Below are positions 26,670-35,163 of a stretch of DNA of 64,000 bases, piece after piece. Position 1 is the stretch's first letter; every line of letters begins with the position of its first letter. Location: contig NZ_FRAU01000003.1 in assembly GCF_900142415.1 (NCBI RefSeq), forward strand, positions 273,492-337,491, read 5' to 3'. Position numbers and translations under genes: made by a program. Below the pieces are notes generated by a model. It saw only the letters and a program-made list of their open reading frames with translations, was not told the origin of the DNA and ran no database searches. Source of the DNA: Rhodothermus profundi (GTDB lineage Bacteria; Bacteroidota; Rhodothermia; Rhodothermales; Rhodothermaceae).

Positions 26670-29297
26670 CTAAAACACAAAGCTTTGCACAGTCCGCTGT
26701 TTACTTCCAGCTACTACCCTGATCCAGTACGGACCAGGAGTAAGTTTTCTCTGAAGCACCTTGCCGACATCCCACATGATCTCTGTCTCGCCCGCCGATA
26801 GCCTCCCTTCCCACAGCACAGTAATGCGGCGTCCCAGAGAGTTGTAAAGAACCACCTGAACGTGCTCGGGATGAGCCAGGAAGATGCGCAGGCGCGTTGT
26901 TCCTGAAGTTGGGTTAGGATACGGCCCGCTTACCACAAATGCGGGATTCGTTTTTTCGACGTCGTCGATGTCTGTTGCCACATCCGTAGCGATGACAATG
27001 GTGCTTCCAGGACGTAGCAGGTTACCAGCAAGTTGAAAGCGGACTTGCCCCTGCTCCGGCATTTCAAAGGCGAGCGGCTGCCCGTCAAGCGTCACCGAGA
27101 GCGGCGTTGCAGACGGAGAAACCAGTTGCAGCGTCAACGTTGCGGTCCCTTCAAACGCTTCCACATGCACTGTATGTCGTGCAGGATCAGAACGATCTAC
27201 CGCAACGGTGAGCGGAATGGTAGCAGTAAACAAGGTAGCTCCCTCCCACTGAAGCGTCTGTCCCTCCGTAAGCGCAAACTGCACCACTGTATCCAAGACG
27301 CGTCTTGTCCAGGCAAAAGTAGCATCAGTGGCCAGCGGTCCGGCCGCCCGCACCCTCTGATCCCGCTGGACCGCCACATTGGTGGTGCTTTCCTGGTCTG
27401 TTAACTCGATGCTCACCATCCCCGCTACGCTCTGGTCCATAAACAGGGGAGGGTTTTCGTCCACCTCAGCAGGATAAAGCACGTGCAGAAAAACCGGATC
27501 GTTCGCCTGTTGCCGCACCGCAATGTACCGCTGCTCCTCCTCGTGCCCCCAGAAAAAGCTTGTCCATCCCTCCGCTTCCGTGATGGTCAGCGTCCGATTT
27601 CCTACAAAAGCTGCATACAGGCGTCCTCCTTCTCCGTAGGTATCCTCGGGCGCAGTCCATATCATCCAGGGGTCATCGCGCGAAAAAACTCCTCGACCAT
27701 GTAAATAAACCTGATAATTAGCGGTATTTTCTGACGTACCTATGTCATAAACGACCCAGAAACGATTTTCAAGAAAGGCGATGCCGCGACGCACTTCAGC
27801 CCCTCCGGCTACTCCCCGACTGATGGCCTCCATTTCAGCAAAATCGTAAAACGGTGTATCAAGCGCATGGCGCATGCGAGGCCCTTCATTCTGCGCGGTG
27901 CTGTAGTCTTCCAGGGGAAAACCATTAACGGTGATTGTATTATGCGCCTGAGGGGATACGTACCAGGCGCGTCGATCATCGTTGAAGCCTCGCGGCCCAT
28001 ACCCTGCATCTACCGCAAGAGGTGTATTGTTGGCTTCCAACAGGTAGGAAAGATGATCAGGGTGGTCATGATTGTCCGCGGAAGCGACGCCATGAAATAG
28101 CAAATAGCGTGACGTTACTCCTGCGTCATGCCAGGCGTTACGGAACACGACCTGCCCACTTTGGAGGATCTGGGTCGGCGAAACATCTGGCGCTGTTGCA
28201 GGAATGCTGGCGTCCCACGACAACAGGACATCAATTTCCCAGGTTACGTCTCTCGTTGCTCCCGTGTAGTTCTGGGTAAAGAAACGCGTAGTTTGCCAGT
28301 TCCACTGTAGAATTTCTGCCAGGGGGGCACTGGTGTGCAGCAGAGTTGGCGTGTCTCGGTAGGCAGCCGCTACGGCATGGGTAGGCGCGGGCTTCATATA
28401 CCCATCTTCAATGTTGGGCATCCACCCCCGGCCATTTCTAATCCGAACGGGCCACTCAAAAGCTGGTTGATAGTAAGGAAACAGATTTACGCCTGATACA
28501 TGAAGATAATGCCAGAGAAAAGGGATCGCATTTACTAGCGTAAAGACGTAATAATGGGGGCCCTCCCGATAAACGCCTTCGTTGCTGAACATATACTTTG
28601 TAACTGTGTTCTGGCGATCCAACGCGAATGACAGCCAAGCCGCTGCATCTGGATGACTGGAAAGCGTTAACGCTGCTGTACCAAGGGCATAGGCTGGTTT
28701 TGAACGATGGTTATGCGGACGCGGCGCATATTGGTCCATGTAGGTATACAGCAACTGCGCTTCGGCAACCAGCTTAGCCCGCAGCTCTGCTTCTAACGCA
28801 GAGGGAAGTTGATCATATAGCCAGTCGTAAGCTGCACAATAATTTTGAAGCCAGGTAGCCCGATATATTTCATCGTATTCTCCGTCAAAAACCCCGGGCC
28901 CATAAGTCTGAGGTACATTGTCATAGGCAATATCTAACGTAGCAAGTGCTTTGACAAGTGCCACGAGATCGCCTTCCATTAACCAGGCAAAAGCTAGCGT
29001 TTTAGCCATTCGAGCTCGCTCGCCAGGACTCGTAGCCCGGGGATCTCGGTTTTTGAAATCACGAATATCTTTCTTGATTTCATTAACGAGTTCTGCGTAA
29101 GCAGGATCAGTCCATCGGGCTCTAATTATATCCAGATCCTCTTCGGAAAACCAGAGCGAAGGATGCTCTTCTGTTTCTGGAAGAATTGCTTCCGTAGGAA
29201 CGACAAATCCGGTGTACGTATCATATTGACTCTGAGCCAGAGACGACCAGGTCAACACGCAAAACCAACCAATCGTATTTATTCGATAAAATCGCAT
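26670..29297 (-). CDS. Heparinase-II/III-fold polysaccharide lyase with T9SS sorting domain (probable alginate lyase)
   Basis: An 875-residue secreted lyase. A signal peptide ends near SLAQSQ. An (alpha/alpha) toroid carries Asn196-His197 (RPHNHRSK) and Tyr249/Tyr250 (REGPHYY). The beta-sandwich part has DNHDHPDHLSY near 408-418 and AHNTITVNGF near 451, with metal-binding histidines as in heparinase II/III-fold lyases. I think it is PL39-like, but PL17 or PL15 relatives cannot be excluded by eye. The last ~80 residues (PYPNPTSGTTRL to QSFVF) form a type A T9SS sorting domain, so it should be surface-attached or released and probably makes the first cuts. Activity on alginate is inferred from neighbours. 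Confidence 0.87.
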   Translation of the reverse strand: MRFYRINTIGWFCVLTWSSLAQSQYDTYTGFVVPTEAILPETEEHPSLWFSEEDLDIIRARWTDPAYAELVNEIKKDIRDFKNRDPRATSPGERARMAKTLAFAWLMEGDLVALVKALATLDIAYDNVPQTYGPGVFDGEYDEIYRATWLQNYCAAYDWLYDQLPSALEAELRAKLVAEAQLLYTYMDQYAPRPHNHRSKPAYALGTAALTLSSHPDAAAWLSFALDRQNTVTKYMFSNEGVYREGPHYYVFTLVNAIPFLWHYLHVSGVNLFPYYQPAFEWPVRIRNGRGWMPNIEDGYMKPAPTHAVAAAYRDTPTLLHTSAPLAEILQWNWQTTRFFTQNYTGATRDVTWEIDVLLSWDASIPATAPDVSPTQILQSGQVVFRNAWHDAGVTSRYLLFHGVASADNHDHPDHLSYLLEANNTPLAVDAGYGPRGFNDDRRAWYVSPQAHNTITVNGFPLEDYSTAQNEGPRMRHALDTPFYDFAEMEAISRGVAGGAEVRRGIAFLENRFWVVYDIGTSENTANYQVYLHGRGVFSRDDPWMIWTAPEDTYGEGGRLYAAFVGNRTLTITEAEGWTSFFWGHEEEQRYIAVRQQANDPVFLHVLYPAEVDENPPLFMDQSVAGMVSIELTDQESTTNVAVQRDQRVRAAGPLATDATFAWTRRVLDTVVQFALTEGQTLQWEGATLFTATIPLTVAVDRSDPARHTVHVEAFEGTATLTLQLVSPSATPLSVTLDGQPLAFEMPEQGQVRFQLAGNLLRPGSTIVIATDVATDIDDVEKTNPAFVVSGPYPNPTSGTTRLRIFLAHPEHVQVVLYNSLGRRITVLWEGRLSAGETEIMWDVGKVLQRKLTPGPYWIRVVAGSKQRTVQSFVF

Positions 29298-29423
29298 AGT
29301 ATCCTGGTATTGGATGAACTGATTTCAGGTATGCTCTAACTTAATACTCCAAAATATTTCCCTCTTTCATTACCCCAAATGCATATCTACAATGGATGCC
29401 ATTTGAGGAATAGCTCGGCGTGC

Positions 29424-30182
29424 TTAGACGAAGTAGAGTCCTCCATTAATCTCCAGCGATTCACCATTGATATAAGCAGCCAGATCTGAAGCGAGAAAGA
29501 CGACGCTGGACGCAACCTCCCATGCTTCGCCCTCACGTCCCGCAAGCGTTGCCCTGGCTACTTGCTGACGCACTTCCTGGGGCGTAAATCGATCATGGAA
29601 TGTGGTATTGATCAGTCCAGGCGATACGCAGTTGACGCGAATTTTACGCCTGGCCAACTCTTTGGCCAGACCTCGGGTAAATGATAAAACTCCTCCTTTT
29701 GCTGCCGCATATGCCACAGCACCATTTCCTCCGCCATTTCGCGCAGCCAGTGACGCAACGTTGACGATCGCACCGCCATCGTTGAAGTGCTTCAGCGCGG
29801 CCTTTGTGACCAGGAAAACGCTTTTCAGATTCACATTAATAACCTGATCCCACAATTCTTCAGGCATATCTATGATGGATGAACGCCGCACAAGACCACC
29901 CGCGTTATTAATCAGAATGTCGAGGTTGCCTCCGAGCTGTCGCACAGTCTCTTGAACCATCCGTTCCACTTCGTCTGGCTTGGTGACGTCCGCCTGCACT
30001 GCGACAGCAACGCCCCCCTTGGCGCGAATGCGCTGCACTACCGCTTCGGCACTTTCCCCCGACATGCGGTAGTTCACGGCCACATGGGCGCCGCTGCAGG
30101 CTAACGCCTCTGCAATGGCACGGCCAATATCACGGCCTGCTCCGGTGACCAGCGCTCTTTTGCCTGTGAGGTCGATCTTCAT
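29424..30182 (-). CDS. SDR oxidoreductase, probable DEH reductase
   Basis: Short-chain dehydrogenase of 252 residues: TGAGRDIG at 13-20 binds the cofactor, NNAGG at 92-96, and the tetrad includes Ser144, Tyr158 and Lys162 (YAAAK). After strand beta-2 the sequence NYRMSGES lacks the usual Asp for NAD, which hints at NADPH (inference). Generic FabG-like SDRs are hard to assign, but it sits between two lyase genes and upstream of KDG-kinase steps, so reduction of 4-deoxy-L-erythro-5-hexoseulose uronate (DEH) to KDG is the best reading. It lies 49 bases after the PL17 gene. Confidence 0.87.
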   Translation of the reverse strand: MKIDLTGKRALVTGAGRDIGRAIAEALACSGAHVAVNYRMSGESAEAVVQRIRAKGGVAVAVQADVTKPDEVERMVQETVRQLGGNLDILINNAGGLVRRSSIIDMPEELWDQVINVNLKSVFLVTKAALKHFNDGGAIVNVASLAARNGGGNGAVAYAAAKGGVLSFTRGLAKELARRKIRVNCVSPGLINTTFHDRFTPQEVRQQVARATLAGREGEAWEVASSVVFLASDLAAYINGESLEINGGLYFV

Positions 30183-30231
30183 CGTTACTCCGTTTTGCTA
30201 TTTTAACGATCCCTTACTTTCCAGCTTCACC

Positions 30232-32463
30232 TCAATCGTGGAACGAAGAGCCAGACGCGACAGCAACTCCTTCGACGGCATAGTTTCCCGTCCACGTAAA
30301 GGTGCGTCCGCCAAACGTAACGGTGTGCCGCGCCTCCGGATTATCCGGCCCGTTGGTGACCATTATGGTCCACCGCCATCCTCCTTTGCCGACCACCTCC
30401 ACGACACTGGCCGCTTCGTTATGCCCCACGACTCGGACCGTTTTGATCTGCGGCCGAGCCTGGAGGCTAACTTCACGAGCCTCATGGAAATAGCCATGTG
30501 GCTCGATAACGCTTGCAAACAGATGCGTCTTCGCCCAACGACGGACCAGTATGAGAGGCTCTCGGCGCAGGTTAAAATGGGGATCATTCGCTCCAATACG
30601 CCCCAGAATCACCTGCGTCGCTGGAGCAGCGGCAACCGTCCAGGTGTAATAGCGATGCCCATCCAGCCAGGTGAACTGAATGACGCTGTCCGTACGCGCC
30701 TGCGCTTCTTTCCAGATGTGCTGGTATCCGTAGTCAGCCCCCAGCGGCCGAAGCTGTTCGGTATAGCTCTGAAGGCGCACATTTGTCCAGATAGGCTGTC
30801 CCAGAAAGTGGATCGGATAATCATACTGGTGCGTGCTATCCGAAACCACGCGGTATAGATCCACTACGACCGGATAGTCCAACCGACTGTCTTCAATAAG
30901 CAGCAGCGTGCGTTGCATATTCACCCCGGGCCAATAGCCGTTAGCACGGGCACTCATGGCCTGAACAGGCCCTTTCCCATCAAAGAAGTGGCGTTCTCCT
31001 GACAGGGTCTCGGCTATCTTCGGATCGGCTCGATTCTGACTGATCTCATCTACCACAACGGTATTGTGGGCAATCGTCTGCTTTGCATAACTATTATTTT
31101 CGGGCAGATAACGCCCTCCGTATTTGGGCTCCACATTAATGAACCGAGCAAACCCATAATCCCTGATCACCTGCCGCCCCCCATCGTAGAGCATGAAGTG
31201 TAATTTGTCAAAATGTCCGTGGCCCATTCCATGCGCGCCGTACTTCATGAGCACGACGGTCTGCTGGCGCCCTGTGCCTGCCCGCAGCAACCCGATTCCC
31301 CCTCGTTTACCATCGGCCCCATCCGTGAACTCAATGCTGGGCCATGTCATCTGGGGCACGGCAGCAGCTTCCGCATAAGCTTTTGCTACGGCCAGCCCGG
31401 CGCCGTTGAGAATCACCTGTCCCTGCTCGCGAACAACACCGAGCAGCGCAGCATCTCCGCCGTAGCGCGCAAAAACCACGTTCGTCCCCAGCACCACGCC
31501 CGGTGCCTTCACGTTCATTGTTAACGAAGCATCATTGATAGGGGGAAAGACCCCATCGGGGAAGGTGGTCTGGACGGTAGCATAAAGGGCCTTTTTGAGA
31601 ATGCTATCGCGATAAGCATAAATGCCCCGCTCGGGCTCATTCCGCTCAATTGCTTCCGCAAAGAAAAAGAGCGGCCAGAGCGCATAGCGGGCATAGTAAG
31701 GGCCTTCTACATAATACCCATCCGGCGAAAAAAGTTGATCAAGCTGAGCGAAAAAGCCAGCGCTTCCATCTTTTTTCGTGCCATAAAGTGCCTTCTCTAC
31801 CCACTCGGGTTCCTCTATCACATAGCCCGTCATGCCCACCGCCGCGACCGCCCAAATGCCGTGATTGTGAATCTTGTCGAACTCCCGAGCCCCTTCGTTT
31901 ACAATCCAGGAAGCCATGGGGCGCAGTACGCTGGTTTCGATATGCGCCCGCTCTTCTTCGCTCAGCCAGTTATAAATGGCATCGTATGCGATAACGGTGT
32001 GCACCAACCAGACGCACTCGTTAAGCAACTGATGAAACAGCTTTCCCGGAACCTGGCGCTCGCTACGTGGATGCGGCCCCAATTCAGGGTACATGGCCGC
32101 ATAGGCCATGAGCATATCTCTTACAAACCGGGCATAACGCGCATCACCGGTAATTTGAAAGAGCAGCCCTGCCTTATACATATCCCGGTAGTTCTGCTTG
32201 TGCCGTTCGTGCGCATAGCCTCCCGCTTCTCCAGGAGGCGGAACGTCCATGGGATGCGACAGGGCCGCCTCCACCTCAACCCGGACCTGCCCCAGAGTGG
32301 TATCAAGCAATGCATAGTGCCCGATTGCCTGACGGATCGCGGCCGCCTCTGCCGCTGTAATGAACAGCCGCGGATGCTGCTGGGCATACCCGGCCTCCAA
32401 TCCTCCCACAACCAGCCCACAGAGACCAATCTGAATGGCGCGTCTTATCATATAATACATCAT
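30232..32463 (-). CDS. PL17-type oligoalginate lyase
   Basis: Exo-acting lyase of 743 residues that trims alginate oligomers to unsaturated monouronate. A signal peptide ends near GYAQ, with no sorting domain, so it is probably periplasmic. Catalytic Asn200-His201 (KIHNHGIWAV) and Tyr257 (EGPYYARY) line up almost exactly with the numbering reported for the characterized PL17 enzyme Alg17C. GHGHFDKLHF (His415/His417), Asp435 in RDYG and His466 in IAHNTVV fit the second His and the zinc site. Several start codons are possible (MMYYMIRR). The SDR gene follows; a 203-base gap upstream may hold its own promoter. Confidence 0.9.
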   Translation of the reverse strand: MMYYMIRRAIQIGLCGLVVGGLEAGYAQQHPRLFITAAEAAAIRQAIGHYALLDTTLGQVRVEVEAALSHPMDVPPPGEAGGYAHERHKQNYRDMYKAGLLFQITGDARYARFVRDMLMAYAAMYPELGPHPRSERQVPGKLFHQLLNECVWLVHTVIAYDAIYNWLSEEERAHIETSVLRPMASWIVNEGAREFDKIHNHGIWAVAAVGMTGYVIEEPEWVEKALYGTKKDGSAGFFAQLDQLFSPDGYYVEGPYYARYALWPLFFFAEAIERNEPERGIYAYRDSILKKALYATVQTTFPDGVFPPINDASLTMNVKAPGVVLGTNVVFARYGGDAALLGVVREQGQVILNGAGLAVAKAYAEAAAVPQMTWPSIEFTDGADGKRGGIGLLRAGTGRQQTVVLMKYGAHGMGHGHFDKLHFMLYDGGRQVIRDYGFARFINVEPKYGGRYLPENNSYAKQTIAHNTVVVDEISQNRADPKIAETLSGERHFFDGKGPVQAMSARANGYWPGVNMQRTLLLIEDSRLDYPVVVDLYRVVSDSTHQYDYPIHFLGQPIWTNVRLQSYTEQLRPLGADYGYQHIWKEAQARTDSVIQFTWLDGHRYYTWTVAAAPATQVILGRIGANDPHFNLRREPLILVRRWAKTHLFASVIEPHGYFHEAREVSLQARPQIKTVRVVGHNEAASVVEVVGKGGWRWTIMVTNGPDNPEARHTVTFGGRTFTWTGNYAVEGVAVASGSSFHD

Positions 32464-32604
32464 ACATGTTATTTAAGCCTAAAGGTAACGTGCTTCTTTT
32501 CCTCAGTCAAGCCTCCTACGGATCGTTCTCTTCTTCCCGCGCACTTTCAAGCTGTTTTCATACTACCCGATGCAACGCAGTCTCTACTCACCGTCGAAGT
32601 TACA

Positions 32605-32621
32605 GGCAGGAGATTCCTGCC
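32605..32621 (-). terminator. Perfect 7-bp hairpin, possible weak terminator
   Basis: GGCAGGA, loop GAT, TCCTGCC form a perfect 7-bp stem 46 bases past the end of the FadL-like gene, on the way to the PL17 gene. There is no T-run after it on the minus strand, so it could be a processing or pausing site rather than a terminator. Confidence 0.3.
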
Positions 32622-32666
32622 GCATAAGCGCCTGGGGGATTACTGGTTCTGCTTACGCCCTTCCCT

Positions 32667-34070
32667 TCAAAGGCGATAGGACGCTTCCAGCAGCACGGTG
32701 TGGGCTACAATGCGGTTGGTGTTGACATTAGAAAGCCAGAGATCATCATAGCGCAGGCGAAAGAGCTCGTAGGAAAAGTCGAATCCGAAACGTCCGAAAT
32801 GCACCCCGCTTCCTACCGTGTAGACCGAAGCCATAGCAGGATCGTTGACAAACGCCGCCCCTGCCGGCACAAAGCCCTGGGGCTCGTCGCGATATCCAGC
32901 GCGCAGTGCCAGCCAGTCATTGACCCGAAATTCTACGCCGAGACGGAGCGTACTCTTACCGACCCACGGGGTGAATGAGGCGCCTCCGCTGGGAACATAC
33001 TGGACCTTATCGAGCTGGTGGAGATCATAGTCAACGGCGAGTCGCCAGGCATTCGTGGGATAGAGCACCAGTCCCAGGGTAACCTGCAGGGGAATTTGTA
33101 GCTTATCCACCCCTTCCCGGGCTACGCCTTCCGTTGTTTTCCAGCGGCGCTCCAGGGTATACCCCGGTCGCACCACAATGCCCAGAGCAAACCTGTCGCT
33201 TGCAAACCGCCCGGAAAGGACGGTGCGAACTCCCCGGTATTTAGAGCTTCCGGCCAGCATTTCCTCTCCCTGGGACGGTGGCCGCAGCGAAAAGTCATTA
33301 TTGTATCGTAAGACAAACTGTCCGCGGTCACGTCGGTACTGCCAATCCTCAGAGGTGCCGGTCAGCACCGTAACCGAAAGGCCGAATGCAAAGCGACCAA
33401 ACTGAACGGAAATGGCAGGGGTAACCCCATAAAGGGCCCCTGTACGTTCTCTCATAAACTGAAACCAGTCCACAAGCAACGAATCCCCCTCCTGGACGCG
33501 CGGGATAGGGGCTGGCCTGAGCTGGCCAATGTTAGGATCCAGCGCATTATTGTTCTGGTAGTAGTGGTCCAGCACGGCTAGCTGCCCCAGGCCAATTCCT
33601 ACTCCCCAGGACATACCCCGGGCGCTAAACGGAACGCCGACAGCAATCACCGTTGGCCGCGCTGCCGAATACCTGTAGTGCCAGGGGGGTCGAATTGAAT
33701 CAAAAGGACGCGTTATTACCAGTTTGTCAGGATCATTCTCCAGGACCAGGCTCAGCTCGGCGTAAATGCGATTGGGGATCCACCGCACCTCCTGCTCAAG
33801 CGAGGTGGTTCCATAGCTTCCGCCTATACGGATCTCAGGCTGCCTGAGCCCGCTCAAAGCGGCGGGATCTGCAAACAGCGCTGTTACGTCCTGGTAGGCT
33901 CCCGCCACCACCCCTCCCATTGCACGCACGCGCGCTCCCGGCCATACGGTCTGGTTAAGCCCCTGATGCAGTAAGGGATCCGCCACTCCCTGAGCCGAAG
34001 CTGATTCGAAGGTCCCGAGCATACATCCCAGGACCCATAGCCGCCATATGCTGGAGCGCATTACCTTCAT
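32667..34070 (-). CDS. OmpP1/FadL-like outer-membrane protein
   Basis: A 467-residue beta-barrel. A signal peptide ends near ASAQG, then GARVRAMGGVVAGAYQDVTALFADPAALSGL, the start of FadL/PorV-type barrels, followed by regularly spaced amphipathic strands (YRDEPQGFVPAG, ending VLLEASYRL). FadL proteins carry hydrophobic solutes, but T9SS PorV proteins share the fold, so the role here is open. It follows the PorV/PorQ gene by 24 bases. Finding two barrels of this type in one locus next to a SusD-less receptor is odd. Confidence 0.82.
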   Translation of the reverse strand: MKVMRSSIWRLWVLGCMLGTFESASAQGVADPLLHQGLNQTVWPGARVRAMGGVVAGAYQDVTALFADPAALSGLRQPEIRIGGSYGTTSLEQEVRWIPNRIYAELSLVLENDPDKLVITRPFDSIRPPWHYRYSAARPTVIAVGVPFSARGMSWGVGIGLGQLAVLDHYYQNNNALDPNIGQLRPAPIPRVQEGDSLLVDWFQFMRERTGALYGVTPAISVQFGRFAFGLSVTVLTGTSEDWQYRRDRGQFVLRYNNDFSLRPPSQGEEMLAGSSKYRGVRTVLSGRFASDRFALGIVVRPGYTLERRWKTTEGVAREGVDKLQIPLQVTLGLVLYPTNAWRLAVDYDLHQLDKVQYVPSGGASFTPWVGKSTLRLGVEFRVNDWLALRAGYRDEPQGFVPAGAAFVNDPAMASVYTVGSGVHFGRFGFDFSYELFRLRYDDLWLSNVNTNRIVAHTVLLEASYRL

Positions 34071-34094
34071 CGTGTGGCATGCCGTTTTGACCTT

Positions 34095-35147
34095 CTACTT
34101 TAGCTGGGCGCCTAACGTAATGCGGTGGGTTACCCCCAGATCTTTGCCCATGTCGTTATAGGAGTAATCAAATGCCAATCTGGCGGAACCAAGGTGTACA
34201 TACAGGCCTCCCCCCCAGGTCCACCTTTCTGTGTCATAGTTGATCTTTCTGCCAGCTCGCAAGGCCAGGACATTCGCGAAAACGTATTCCAGGCCGACAT
34301 GCATTTGCTGATCGTAGTCGTTAGGATGCACCAGGTCATAGATGAGCGTAAGCCGTTGATTGGACGACTGAAGCAACAGCGGCGAGAGCCCCACAAGGTC
34401 CCATGCGATCCCCAGGCGGAAAATCATTGGAGCAGCGAAGTTCTCCTCCACAAAAACGACTTCAGGCCCAAAGTTTTGAACCGCTGCACCCAGGCGAAGA
34501 GACCGGTAGCCGGTATCATACTGAAGACCGAAATCAAACAGAAAGATCTGGGTGCTGGTCGCATACGCTTCGCCACTCTCTGGATCGCCAAAGGACAGGG
34601 GGCCGTTGTAAAGAGATTCGTGCACGTATTTGGCTGTAATGCCAATGCGAAACTGATCATTGAGCGCGCGCCCGTACGAAATGCCTATCGCCCATGCTTG
34701 CGGACTGAACATATTGCCTGTCAGTCCAGGATTGTAGGTTCCATCCGGATTAAATCCAAGGAGATCGGTGCGCGTCTCGACAATTTCACCGTAGTCAACA
34801 TACTGCACCTGCAGGCCCAGCCGGCTAAGACTTCCGATCGGAAAGGAAATGGCTGCAGAAGAAATTCTGGTATCAATTAAGTATGGTATATGCGTACCTG
34901 TTATCTGGAACCCCTCTGCCAGAGCGAGGCCCGATGGATTCCAGAATACTGCCTCCACACCTTCTGCTAACGCTACAAACGCATCGCCCATGGCCGTTGC
35001 TCGCGCCACCGGCATTACCTTGAGAAACTGCATGGAGGTGGTCCCAACCTTCTGCGCCCATGTGGGTCCAGCGATTGTCGCGAGTCCACCCAGCACCACA
35101 AGGCGATGCAACCAAGATATTATTATTCTGGAGCAAATTAACTTCAT
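34095..35147 (-). CDS. PorV/PorQ-family outer-membrane protein
   Basis: A 350-residue barrel with a signal peptide ending near TWAQK. The N-terminus VARATAMGDAFVALAEGVEAVFWNPSGLA is the PorV/PorQ (UPF0164) signature, and the protein ends in THRITLGAQLK. PorV shuttles T9SS cargo to the attachment complex. This paralog lies between a T9SS cargo gene and a barrel gene, so it may serve as a dedicated shuttle for the locus (inference). The cargo gene stops 16 bases upstream. Confidence 0.86.
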   Translation of the reverse strand: MKLICSRIIISWLHRLVVLGGLATIAGPTWAQKVGTTSMQFLKVMPVARATAMGDAFVALAEGVEAVFWNPSGLALAEGFQITGTHIPYLIDTRISSAAISFPIGSLSRLGLQVQYVDYGEIVETRTDLLGFNPDGTYNPGLTGNMFSPQAWAIGISYGRALNDQFRIGITAKYVHESLYNGPLSFGDPESGEAYATSTQIFLFDFGLQYDTGYRSLRLGAAVQNFGPEVVFVEENFAAPMIFRLGIAWDLVGLSPLLLQSSNQRLTLIYDLVHPNDYDQQMHVGLEYVFANVLALRAGRKINYDTERWTWGGGLYVHLGSARLAFDYSYNDMGKDLGVTHRITLGAQLK

Positions 35148-35163
35148 TTTATATTACAGGATT

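Noticed and set aside
31735..32679. A 314-residue open frame on the plus strand
   Set aside because: It lies opposite the PL17 lyase gene, which has intact active-site motifs.
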